Below, one piece after another: positions 10,842-21,600 of a stretch of DNA of 64,000 nt. This DNA is from Micropterix aruncella (Eukaryota; Arthropoda; Insecta; Lepidoptera; Micropterigidae), in assembly GCA_944548615.1 (NCBI GenBank), contig OX155976.1, forward strand, positions 5,988,952 to 6,052,951, given 5' to 3'. Both the position numbers and the translations under genes were made by a program. The notes beneath the pieces were generated by a model. The model saw only the letters and a program-made list of their open reading frames with translations. It ran no database searches and was not told the DNA's origin. Numbering within the stretch: the stretch's first letter is position 1; each line of letters starts with the position of its first letter.

Positions 10842-11073
10842 GGTTGGCTCCCGACGAGGAGACTCCTCCACGGCACTGACGCGAAATTTTGTATACTCAT
10901 TCAGTTATGATAGCCCGTTCTAAGTTTTACCATGACATGGCTGCTGCACCCAGTGTTGGCTCCCGACGAGGGGACTCCTTAACGGCCAATAGCACAGACA
11001 CGAAAATTTGTATATGCATTCAATTATGATAGCTTATTCTAAGCTCCACCAAAACAGGACTGCGACACCCAGG
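10842..11073 (+). repeat. Tandem repeat units 1-2 (110-120 bp)
   Basis: Two adjoining units share TTGGCTCCCGACGAGG, GACTCCT, ACACGAAAATTTGTATA, CATTCAATTATGATAGC, TTCTAAG and a final CTGC-CACCCAG. The third unit is displaced to 12422-12530 by the hAT insertion at 11074-12413. Confidence 0.85.
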
Positions 11074-12413
11074 CAGTGGCGGTCCCTTCATATAAGCCAA
11101 AAAGCCCAGCTTGCATTTTATCTCGTCGCTAAACTAATATATAAATTTGCGAGCGTTTATTGCTATCTAGTGAGCACAGATCGCTCCACGCGACAAAACA
11201 GCTTATCCATAAAGCGACAATTCGCTGCAATCTTACCGAGTACAGTCCAGCTAGTCATCTCGCTCGCACAATTGGGCTTGCAAAGGGACTTTCAAAATCA
11301 GTGGTCCTCTCATTCTAACCTGTGGCAAATTATGCAAAACAATATATGCATCTATACGACTTTTGTATTGACATTTAAGCCAGGCTTGCATTATGGAAGT
11401 AGAATGCGAGCATGTTCCGTATTTAGTTCCGTTTCTTTGTAACAAGTGACAGAGCGGATTTTAAGCTATTGCATAGCTTTTATCGCGGGCCGCCAGCGCG
11501 GGGACCGAATGAAGAAATTTCTTAACGAAAATTAATGATTTTAAACTGATAATTACGTCTAAACGAGTACTGCTTACGATTCGAAAAAAATATATGTTAA
11601 ACAACAACATTTTCCTAATATTCTTAGCTTTGAATATTTTAGATTTTCTTTATATTACATAGTGTAATTAATTTGTGAAATTAGGTCTAACCGAACACAA
11701 AAACGACTACTACGCAAATACTATCTGGCGTATTATTATGAAACCTTCACCATTTTATAGATAATTTAATTATCTATCTTTTTATCTACGATTTTTTTCG
11801 AATAATCCGTTTTTTGCTTTATCGAATAAAAAAATTCGTGCGCGGCGCTCTATCGGAAGACGTTTAAATTATTATTCCGAATCATTTGCTTCCACAGCCG
11901 CAAATGATACGGAATAATTTCAACGTTTTCCGATAGAGCGCAGTTATCTGATATCAAAAAAAATAAAATAAATAAAATGAATAAATAATTATAATTGCAT
12001 AAGTTGTTAAAAATGCTATGCAATAGCTTTACCGCGGCAGTCCCCGAGTGCCACACTTATTTTTTTTATTGTATAATTTTTATTGATTTGTGGTTTGTTT
12101 GCCTGATAAATAATGGAGGAAATTGTCCCTTGTGGTGAGTTCTGTCCTAACTTGATTTCACTCGCCCAAGCAAATAAAACTGCATCTCTAAGCCACCGCA
12201 GGTATGCGACTGCTGATAAATATATGTTAAATTCTGTCCAGCAGTAACATGCCTTCAGTGTGCTCTATTGAATCTACCACACAAGCAGTAAAATCCAAAC
12301 TGAATATTTAACTTTAACAATAAAGAAGTACCACTTTTTTTTACTATAAAAGCGTAAAAACACAAAAAGGTGTGTCGGGCTTGTCCCATTCACCAACCCT
12401 GGGCACGCCACTG
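11074..12413 (-). mobile_element. Non-autonomous hAT with perfect 8-bp TSD, copy 1 (split by repeat N)
   Basis: The ends are CAGTGGCGGTCCCTTCAT (left) and GGGCACGCCACTG (right). The 8-mer CACCCAGG lies at both 11066-11073 and 12414-12421, a perfect TSD. The same element lies in the other orientation at 27651-28371 without the insertion, which shows that 11463-12060 here is a later insertion. No transposase frame is recognisable. The frame at 11008-11442 is not conserved as protein between the two copies. Confidence 0.9.
11463..12060 (+). mobile_element. Repeat N copy A (subterminal inverted repeats, internal hairpin)
   Basis: Begins AAGCTATTGCATAGCTTTTA and ends near GCTATGCAATAGCTTTACCG then GAGTGCCACAC. 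AAGCTATTGCATAGC is thus present near both ends in inverse. A near-perfect hairpin occupies 11845-11941 (stem GCGCTCTATCGGAAGACGTT, loop near TTCCACAGCC). The insertion sits in a T-rich site and no longer TSD is obvious. Sister copies lie at 14885-15474 and 15786-16229. Non-coding and unclassified. Confidence 0.8.
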
Positions 12414-12421
12414 CACCCAGG

Positions 12422-12530
12422 GTTGGCTTCCAACGAGGAAACTCCTCAACCGTCTACAGCAAAGACACAATTTTCTATACGCATTCAATTATGTTAGCCC
12501 ATTCTAAGTATTACATGGCTGCTGCACTTG
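12422..12530 (+). repeat. Tandem repeat unit 3, separated from units 1-2 by the hAT
   Basis: GTTGGCTTCCAACGAGGAAA, ACTCCTCAAC, GCATTCAATTATGTTAGCCC and GGCTGCTGCAC align with units 1-2 at 10842-11073. The hAT insertion point lies at the CACCCAGG junction between units 2 and 3. Confidence 0.8.
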
Positions 12531-12559
12531 TAAAAGAGAATTTTTAATGTAAAAAAATG

Positions 12560-12600
12560 TGTATAATCAATGATACTACCAATAGGTAGTATCATTGTTT
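12560..12600. repeat. Short perfect hairpin
   Basis: AATGATACTACC and GGTAGTATCATT are reverse complements separated by a few bases (AATA). Function unknown. It may be the end of a small element. Confidence 0.6.
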
Positions 12601-12610
12601 ATATAAAGTA

Positions 12611-13352
12611 CTAGCTGACCCGTACCCACTTCGTTGGGCGGTAAAACTTTTTACCTGTGGGCTGTGATGAAATTATGAGTGTAGTTCGGTGAGTGCTATG
12701 ATTTATTTCCTGACTACCAAAAGAAGGGTTATAATTTTACTGCATATGTATGTGTGTATTTGCATGCCAATTTGACTATAATACCGTTATTTGTGAGTGT
12801 CTTCTTGTGAGTGTCTTATTTGTGAGCGTATTATCTCTCTATTTATGCAGTAAAAGGAAAATTTTATGCAGTAACAGGGAAAAGTCTTTTGTTTTAAACA
12901 CTTGAGACGATAAATTTACTTATTTTGATAAGAATTCATAATTGTTGATACTATGACCAATAAACATGATCTAACGATTTAAATTATTTTTTTTAATATA
13001 AAATACTACTTTTTGTGACTTAACTATAAAAGTTAGACATATGCTGTCGCTTACTCTTTTGTAGGCATTATCAAGCTCTACAACTTTTCTCTAGAACTTA
13101 ATCGTATATCTCTCATCGTTAAGGCAGCGTTAGTTAGAAACTTTTTCGTTCGACCGCTTATTCTCCGACTTACTTTGCAAATCATACTACCACGAAAAAG
13201 TCTTTTAATGTTTCGGATTAATATACAGCTCATGACACTCTCAAATAACGTGGTTTTCTATTGGTAAACGAATTTTCAAAATCGGTTCAGTAGATCCAGA
13301 GATTACTTCCTACAACGTCACAAACTTTATCTCTTTATAATATTAGTATAGA
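12611..13352 (-). mobile_element. Helitron, copy 1, 742 bp
   Basis: On the minus strand the element starts TCTATACTAATATTATAAAG and ends GGGTCAGCTAG, with host A before and T after, the A^T insertion rule of Helitrons. A short hairpin (CGCCCAACGAAGTGGGTACG region) lies just before the CTAG end, as Helitrons require for termination. No Rep/helicase frame, so non-autonomous. Copies: 14571-16745 and 28649-29400. Confidence 0.85.
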
Positions 13353-13715
13353 TTAGATTGCTCAACTAACTATTAGTTTGCTCTTTTCCTGACGAAGCGG
13401 TTGGCTGAACCACAATATTGTATCTACTGTAGCTGAACTGCGCAGGCGCAAAAAAACGTATAGCTCGTGATTAGTGAGGCCTCAAAAGTGAACGTGAATG
13501 ATATGATGCTTTTCGTAATGATCTAAATCTAGAAGAATTCGTTTGTTTTCTCACCTCGGCTAATGAAAATATATCGAAATATCCATATTACATCAAGCCA
13601 TCATCTCTGTTCATTGTGTCTTAGAATATTCGGCCGGCGTTAATAGGCTCACCATTCGGTAGTCATTCGACGGATTTGGTATCGTTTTCTTTAAAACAGC
13701 CCTTTGGCCTCATTT

Positions 13716-14570
13716 CGCTTATCTATACTAATATTACGAGTGGTATTACCCGGCGTTGCCCGTGTTATATCTTTTCTCAAATACCAATGTATACCAATTT
13801 TCATGGCGATCGGTTGAGCAGTATAGAAGTTGGTGTGCTGCAGCGCCGTCTAGTTGAAAGTTGCAACAAAGCGGATATATATAAAAACCTTAACCATGAA
13901 AAAATACATATATATGCCAACTTTCATGGTGATCGGTCAAACGGTTTCGGAGTCTATTAAACTCGGACAGACGGGCATACAGATATACCAACATCCATTT
14001 TTATATTATATTATTTTGGCCTGTTTTTAAAATTTAAACTTTGAATGCCGATATCTCGCTTATTTATAGCGACCGACACAATTTTCTTCCAGATTTAGCA
14101 TTAAAATGAAAAAAAATGGAGAGAGGTTCCTATACTGCAGTTATTCCACTTTTATAACTATGTGATAATACTTACATGTATATATTTTAATTAAAGAGTT
14201 TTGAACAATGAAGCACAAATAATTAAAAAGCATGAATAATTTCACTGTATTACCTTCACAATATTTTGAATTTAGAATAACGCTTGGCCGACTATGACGT
14301 TTGTAGGTTTAACATAGCAGCGCCATCTATGGATTACTCAATAGATAACGCCATCTGTTAAAATCGTTTGGAACTAACAGATAATTGCGAATGTCAAATA
14401 ATCGACATTGCAATAAAATAATATCGCGACTATAAATTAAGACGTAAGCTATCCTATCTTTCAAGTTGGATCAAACTGCACATTGTGTGCAAATTTGATT
14501 CAAATCGGTTAAGTAGTTTAGGAGTCCATCGCGGACAAACAACGTGACACGTAATTTATATATATTAAGA
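13716..14570 (+). mobile_element. Degenerate Helitron-like or LINE-derived repeat
   Basis: TCTATACTAATATTACGAG at 13720 resembles the Helitron 5' end, followed by TATTACCCGGCGTTGCCCG. GATCGGTCAAACGGTTTCGG (near 13930) and TCGGTTAAGTAGTTTAGGAG (near 14506) are phrases common in decayed insect repeats. The boundaries are not firm and it could be two adjacent elements. No coding frame of note (the 94-codon frame at 13676-13960 reads through the repeat). Confidence 0.45.
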
Positions 14571-14884
14571 AGATAAAGAGGTAAAGTTTGTGACGTTGTA
14601 GGAAGTAATCTCGTGATCTACTGAACCGATTTTGAAAATTCTTTTACCAATAGAAAGCCACGTTATTTGTGAGTGTCATAGGCTATATATAATATTCCGA
14701 AAAATGAAAAGACTTTTTCGTGGTAGTCGGATTTCCAAAGTAAGTCGGAAAAAACGGTCGAACGAAAACGTTTCTAACTAACGCTGCCTTAACGATGAGA
14801 GATATACGATTAAGTTCTAGAGAAAAGTTGTAGAGCTTGATAATGCCTACAAAAAAGTCAGCTACAGCATATGTCTAACTTTTT

Positions 14885-15474
14885 AAGCTATTGCATAGCT
14901 TTTATCGCGGGCCTAGGCCAGCGCGGCGACCGAATGAAGAAATTTCTTAACGAAAATGAATTATTTTAAACTGATAATTACGTCTAAACCAGTACTGCTT
15001 ACGATTCGAAAAAAATATATGTTAAACAAGAACATTTTCCTAATATTTATAGCTTTGAATATTTTAGATTTTGTTTATATTACATAGTGTAATTAATTTG
15101 TGAAATTAGGTCCAACCGAACACAAAAACGACTACTACGCAAATACTATCTGGCGTATTATTATGAAACCTGCACCATTTTAAAGATAATTTAATTATTT
15201 ATCTTTTTATCTGCGAATTTTTTCGAATAATCCGTCTTTTTTGCTTTATCGAATAAAAAATTCGTGCGCGGCGCTCTATCGGAAGACGTTTTAAGTATTC
15301 CGAATCATTTGCTTCCGCAGCCGCAAATGATTCGGAATAATTTCAACGTTTTCCGATAGAGCGCAGTTATCTGATATCAGAAAAAATAAAATAAATAAAT
15401 AATTATAATTGCATAAGTTGTTAAAAATGCTATGCAATAGCTTTACCGCGGCAGTCCCCGAGTGCCACACGTAT
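14885..15474 (+). mobile_element. Repeat N copy B, with internal hairpin
   Basis: Same ends as copy A. A near-perfect hairpin lies at 15271-15364 (GCGCTCTATCGGAAGACGTT stem; loop TTCCGCAGCC). Inserted after a T-run in the Helitron, at a point that reads without interruption in Helitron copies 1 and 3. Confidence 0.8.
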
Positions 15475-15483
15475 TTTTTATTT

Positions 15484-15766
15484 TTACACGTTGATGGACA
15501 GTACTACCTCATCGATGGATTCGTCTGTGACACTACTTATTTCCATACATTGCCATTTCCATACAATGTTGTATTGTGACAGTAGAATTATCTAAATTAC
15601 CTCTGCGGTGACACTGCAGCATGTCGTTCCTTATAATAGTATAGAAAAGCGATCGCCGAGCGGCGTACTGATTTTAAACTAATTAAAACTCTGAAGTCGA
15701 CGGGCTTTCTGTCGTATAATTTTTGCAGCATGAACCTATAGGCGTTACTGTCCATCAACGTGTTAA
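15484..15766. mobile_element. MITE M, 283 bp, inverted repeats
   Basis: TTACACGTTGATGGACAGTA at the left is matched by TACTGTCCATCAACGTGTTA at the right. The region between is absent from the other two Helitron copies, which proves insertion. A TTAA is present only at the right edge, so piggyBac-type origin is possible but not shown. Confidence 0.8.
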
Positions 15767-15785
15767 GTAACAAAAAGTAGTTTTT

Positions 15786-16229
15786 AAGCTATTGCATAGC
15801 TTTTATCGCGGGCCTAGGCCAGCGCGGCGACCGAATGAAGAAATTTCTTAACGAAAATTAATGACTTTAAACTGATAATTACGTCTAAACGAGTACTGCT
15901 TACGATTCGAAAAAAATATATGTTAAACAAGAACATTTTCCTAATATTCTTAGCTTTGAATATTTTAGATTTTGTTTATATTACATAGTGTAATTAATTT
16001 GTGAAATTAGGTCTAACCGAACACAAAAACGACTACTACGCAAATACTATCTATCGTATTGTTATGAAACCTGCACGATTTTAAAGATAATTTAATTATC
16101 TATCTTATCATCTACGATTTTTTTCGTAGATGATAAATAAATAAAATAAATAAATAAATATAATTGCATAAGGTGTTAAAAATGCTATGCAATAGCTTTA
16201 CAGCGGCAGTCCTCGCGTGTCACACGTAT
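15786..16229 (+). mobile_element. Repeat N copy C, hairpin deleted
   Basis: Aligns with copies A and B from AAGCTATTGCATAGC to GTGTCACACG. The roughly 95-bp internal hairpin and its flanks are replaced by a small inverted ATCATCTACGATTT/CGTAGATGAT junction at about 16105-16133. Confidence 0.8.
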
Positions 16230-16460
16230 TTTTTTTTTTATTATTTAAATCGTTAGGTCATGTTTATTGGTCATAGACAATTATGAATTCATATCAAAAT
16301 AAGTAATCGTCTCAAGTGTTTAAAACAAAAGATTTTCCCTATTACTGCATATAATTTCACCTTCACTGCATAAATGGTTAAAGAGACAAGACACTCACAA
16401 ATAAGACACTCACAAGAAGACACTCACAAATAACGGTAATATAGTCAAATTGGCATGCAA

Positions 16461-16615
<155 letters not shown>

Positions 16616-16756
16616 GTAAAAATATAACCCTTCTTTTGGCAGTCGGGAAATAAATCATAGCACTCAGTACTAACCAAACCACACTCATAATTTCATCACA
16701 AGTAAAAAGTTTTACCGCCCAACGAAGTGGGCACGGGTCAGCTAGTTTCATAATAC

Positions 16757-17260
16757 TTTGGGAGCTAATGGGCCCTGTTGCAGTTTGGCGACTAAGAGCG
16801 TGCTCTCCGACTAACAGTCGGGGGAGTCTGTGAACTGTAATGTTTCCTATAGAGCGGGGGTGGTTGCCTACCTTACGGCGACTGCTCTTGAAATGACCAT
16901 TGGCCATCCGATCCTGGGTGAACAGCCGGGCAAAGGACGCCTTGGTCCGCGATAGATTCGGTATACTCCGTTTCACCGCTTCTTAAGGGAGAGGACCGCG
17001 CAAGCGACCTCGAACTCGGAACCAATCGAGAGACCGGAGAAATCTGGTCACAATTGGAAGTGAGGGCGCGAGTATCTCGAGAACGCCGGGTTTATCCTGG
17101 CTAACTCGCGGTAAGGCGTTGGACTCTCACGGGTTGTGACGTAGCTAGACGTTGGATTGTATTGTCCAAAGTCTTCTACGCTCACTGCAGGGCGATATAA
17201 CGAATAATCGTTAAAACGTCCTGTGGTGACGGGCTCGCCCGTTGTAGTTGACACCGCAAG
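16757..17260 (+). mobile_element. Repeat R copy 2
   Basis: Runs from TTGGGAGCTAATGGGCCCTG to GTTGTAGTTGACACCGCAAG. A block present in longer copies (GACCCATTATG to the rejoining GTGCTCTCCGAC region) is missing after GGCGACTAAG. Directly followed by a second R fragment. Confidence 0.8.
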
Positions 17261-17505
17261 ATGTCTCCTATAGAGCGGGGGTAGCTCTTCACCTTACGGC
17301 AACTGCTCTTGAAACGACCAATCGGCTACCCGATACCGAATGAACAGCCGGGCAAAGGATGCCGTGGTCCGCGATAGATTCGGTAGACACCGTATCACCG
17401 CTACGTAAGGGAGAGGACCTCGCAAGCGACCTCGAACCTGTAACCAGTCTGGAGACCGGAATAATCTGGTTGCAACTGGAGGTAAGGGCGCGAGTGTCGG
17501 CACGC
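17261..17505 (+). mobile_element. Repeat R copy 3, internal fragment
   Basis: Starts mid-element at TCCTATAGAGCGGGGGTAGC and ends near GGCGCGAGTGTCGGCACGCT, where similarity stops. It abuts the 3' end of copy 2 head-to-tail. Confidence 0.75.
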
Positions 17506-17869
17506 TGGTTGATTAACAATATTGGGTGGTTAACAATAGAGACATAAATTAACAATATTGAAATCAACAAAGTTAAATAAAACAAAGATTCAAAATATTA
17601 CATAGGTAGGTACTCTTGCTGGCCAGACTGTACTTTCTGACTGGTTTTTTATCATAGATATTGAATAAATGGTAACCCTAGTCTGGCCACTAAAACTCGC
17701 TCAAAAATTATGAAAATTTGCTCGTTGCCTTCATAATATGATGATAGGCATATTCACATGGGTGGCTTCCTAAAACAAAGCCCAGAAAGAGAAAGAAAGC
17801 GAGTTGTGTTCGGGGAAAGAGAGATGAAGATAGCGGTTCTGTTCTCACGTGTGGTTAGGAAATGTTCTA
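17506..17869. other. Unassigned upstream region
   Basis: A+T-rich, with a run of repeated TTAACAATA-type motifs at 17511-17560. No exon recognised. Confidence 0.4.
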
Positions 17870-18230
17870 ATTAAAGATGCTTGTGAAAAAAAAGTGATGA
17901 AAGACGGTTGGGAAGTCATTTTTAATCGTTAATAGCGACATCTGTCGCCACTTGATGTTACTAAAATTCAAAGTAGTTAAAGTGAAAGTCGCTAGAGAAC
18001 ACTGTAAATAAAGAAAAACAGGAAATGCAGAAAAGCATTGATTTTATACAATATAAAATCAATGCCTGTAGTTAGGCGGCTAGATTTTTTTTTAATTAAA
18101 GAAGCTTGTGAAAAAAGGAGATAAAAGATTGCTGAGAGCTGTATTTTTAATCAGTAATGGTGACATTTGTTGCCATTTTATGATACTAAATTTCAAAGTA
18201 GTTTAATTAAATGCCGCTAGAGTGCTGCGT
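17870..18230 (+). repeat. Direct duplication upstream of the Ly6 gene
   Basis: The segment 17870-18000 (AATTAAAGATGCTTGTGAAA, GCGACATCTGTCGCCAC, TCAAAGTAGTTAAAG, GCTAGAG) recurs diverged at 18093-18225 (AATTAAAGAAGCTTGTGAAA, GTGACATTTGTTGCCA, TCAAAGTAGTTTAA, GCTAGAG). The spacing is about 220 bp. It lies 330-690 bp before the Ly6 start codon. It could be duplicated regulatory DNA or an old repeat. Confidence 0.7.
18038..18065. repeat. Micro-palindrome ATTGATTTTA type, copy 1
   Basis: ATTGATTTTATACAATATAAAATCAATG is 28 bases (positions 18038-18065), with perfect 12-base arms ATTGATTTTATA/TATAAAATCAAT around a short spacer. The same arms occur at 25208 and 35115. No direct repeat flanks this copy. 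Confidence 0.75.
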
Positions 18231-18449
18231 AGAAATTACAAAAATATTCCAAAAAATATAAAATGCTTAAAATATACATTGGTAACTCTTCAAAAATAGC
18301 ATTATCATTGAAAATATTAATAACGAGGGTTTTAACATGATAAACTTAATTATTTATTCAAATATGATTACTAACTACCAGTGGGTGTCAAAACTCCTAA
18401 CGGAACGGTTAGCAAAGAAACCGAGAGAGTGCACCACTTTCAACGCGTC

Positions 18450-18457
18450 ATGCAAAT
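18450..18457 (+). promoter_or_regulatory. Octamer-like ATGCAAAT near the Ly6 start
   Basis: ATGCAAAT, the POU-domain octamer, lies about 100 bp before the start codon. A TATAAA at 18531-18536 is only about 21 bp before the ATG and so is an unlikely TATA box for this transcript. The transcription start cannot be placed. These are motif matches only. Confidence 0.25.
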
Positions 18458-18556
18458 TATAATTCAATTTAGTAAAATGCATTGTAACTAATCTAATTAA
18501 TTTATTTCTGTGTCAATTGTTGTTTTTATCATATAAAGCCTGTAAAAGGTTCAAAA

Positions 18557-18611
18557 ATGTGGTTTAAAATTGCATTTATTTGCTTATTTGTGCTTTTAGG
18601 CATCAATACTG
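18557..18611 (+). CDS. Ly6 gene exon 1 (signal peptide)
   Basis: Starts at the ATG in TTCAAAAATGTGG (A at -3) and ends in phase 1 before GTAAATG. It encodes nearly the whole signal peptide, 18 codons plus one base. Intron 1 is only 76 bp. Any 5' UTR exon further upstream is not identified. Confidence 0.85.
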
Positions 18612-21600
18612 GTAAATGTTATTAGACCTATTTAGTTATTTTGTTTTTATGGAAATACATTTTGAAATATTTTTCTTTTCGATTAAGCTCATTCCATACA
18701 TTGTTACAAGTGCAAGTCGGACTACGATCCTCACTGCGGTGAAGTATTCGAGCCATACACTTTAGGTTTGTTAATTTTCGTATTTTTTTAAAGGTATTTT
18801 TTTCGGAAACTATTGTGGACGCACTTCTGTGAGTCTGTGTGTCTGTCTGACTGTCAGTCAGTCTGTCTCTCTGTATTTCTCCATGATAGCGCCCAAACGC
18901 TTCATCCGCTTGAGCTGAAATTTGGCATGCAGGCATCATTGGTCATCGCATGAGCAGAAAAGAATGTGGTTGAAATCGGCTTACCAGGGGGCGCGCTAAT
19001 CATACTACAATCTCGAAATATTAGACTTACCTAGAGACTTGAAAATCGGTATACAGACGCCTTGTTGGACTGAAATCACGTCGTGAAAATCGGTTGGATT
19101 ATCTCATATCTGCACGAATAATATAAAAAAATTGCGTTACAAATATCAAATTTTAATGCCGAGCCGCGCCAGGCTAGCCGAGAAACGAACCGCGCCGCTC
19201 GGGCGGTTGTGTAATGGAACCCAAACGGGTCCATCCGCCGGCCGCGAGTGGCTTTCGTCGAAATCGTTCATCGATTTTATTTATGAAAGTAATATTTAGT
19301 TGAAATCTTTCCTTGACTACTTGCCGGGATAGTTTTGGGGGCACAACCGATTTTTTTAAATCGCCCCCGGAGCTAATGGGAAGCTCTATCCGCCCCCCAA
19401 ACCCGACCATGTGCCAAAGTAACTCGACTCGACAAAAAAACTTGCCGACACCAAGAAAAGTTAAAGACCACTGGTATAGGGTTTGCTTGTTTATACTCTT
19501 TATTGTGAAAATGTCACAATGGGCGCGGGTTTATTGTCATATGACAATCTTTTACAACCAACCCTACTATGACGTGCTATAATAATATATGTATGTGTGC
19601 GTGTAACATGTCTGTAAGTGTGTGTCTTGTTATTGCATTCGATCGACAGAATTGAAAATGCAATTCCGTTAATTTGATCCCAACGGAAAATGGTGACCCA
19701 GCCGGGAATCGAACCCGGGACCTTACAATGTAAGATCAGGCGACCTAACCACTACGCCATCGGGCCGCGCCTTCATCCTCCGGAATAGCGGACGGGCGTC
19801 CATTTTGAATTGTAGTAGGTACGTAGGAACACCTATTTGTAGCATTAATTGTAGATACTTTGCAAAATCTGCAAGTTTATCCACAGTGTTTTATTATTAT
19901 ATTTTTTTATGCTATAAAACAATCGAGCATAAAAAAATATATCTCGCCAAAAACGGAAGTATTAAATATTGCGAAGCGAATAAGATGACATTTGTGCGAA
20001 TTTTGTCACCCCCACTAGATTGTATGTATTCGGGGGAAAGGTATTTGAATTCATAGTGAATTCACTTTTATGAAATTATATTTATTTTTAGGTGTCGTTA
20101 ACTGCGCGTTGCTCCCCCACCTCGACTATCTGCCCAAGAACTTCACTGAGGCTATAATGTGCAGGAAAACTATCCAGAGAAGTGAGTACTTTTAAAGATG
20201 ATTATAACGGCAGCAACTAACAGAAACTGCTGCTAATGGTGACATTTACTCTCACCATATCCATCCTGAATGAAACTTAGTTTTTTATATTTATTCAATG
20301 AAATTCGCATTTTTTAAACTACTGTACATTACATATAACATTATGATTAGAGGCTCCGTTGTAAATAAGAGAAAAAAAGGGAGTACCTACCGCAGCCCAG
20401 TCCTTCTTTAGATCAACGCCGCCTACTACTACTAATAGACCTAGGCCTGTACTGTACTAAGGCAAGCGTACCAAGAAAATAGTAGCTTATGCATACTTCA
20501 AACTACATAAGTTAAAAGAGAAAAAAATGTATCTAATAATATTAGGAATTAACTTAAGGCAATAAACAATGTATTTATAAAATAATCATTAATTAAAAAA
20601 AATAGGCCATTGATATGTCAGTCTGAGAATAATATTTGCAAAATGACTATCATAAAACACAATAAAATAAATAGTAAAGGAATTTCAATAACACGAAGAT
20701 GTTAAAAAATAAATAATCAAATTGGAATAATTATAGGTGAAAAACAGAATTAAAATAAATAGTCAAAAAATCAAATTAAAATAGTCAGAGGATTGTCCAA
20801 CTGAAATAGTCAATTATACATAAAATGTGCATGTTACTATTTATAATATAATTTTGAATGTAATCGAATTCAAAATGAATAAAAATAATAAAAATCAAAC
20901 AACAGCGATATATACAAAAAAAACATAATAATTAATAAAATAAATCTACATAATAGGGTAAGGTCTAAAATTTGGTGGCTAACATGCCGACCTCCATACC
21001 TGTAACGTTGGCCAAACTGGCAAAAGTACATAAACGGTACTTAACATTAGCATTATATTCTACAATCTACTCCCTATCACTATGGCGAGGATGTTAAGGA
21101 ACAGATAGCACCGGAGTCCCATCTCCCCTATATGGTATTGAGGAGCAGAATCGAAAACAGTACTGACGAACACTGACAAATTTTAAACAAACCAGATATA
21201 TACATTCAGAACTTTAGAACTCAATAATATTTTAAATGTATTAGGTCAGTCCACAAGTTTTCGCGCATTTTTGTGATTGCTTTAAAAGATGTATATAAAA
21301 CACACTTGATTATTTTAAACAATGATTTATTTTTCTTAATTATCTACAGTATCTCAGCATCTTACACGTAGCTTTTTTATGCCACTATTGTAGAAAGACT
21401 CTGGTTTTGATGTAACAAATATTTAAAGCTTCATTTATTGTACTTCGTTTATTGTAAGGAACGAAATAAAAGTTTATATGTAAGGAACGAAATAAATGTT
21501 AATCACTTGGGGAAATGTCTGAGGAGTAAGGCGGATGCGGTAAAAGCTTCCAATCAGATTCACATTTGTTTGTTGCGTTTTCCGAGCCGTGTGCGCCCTA

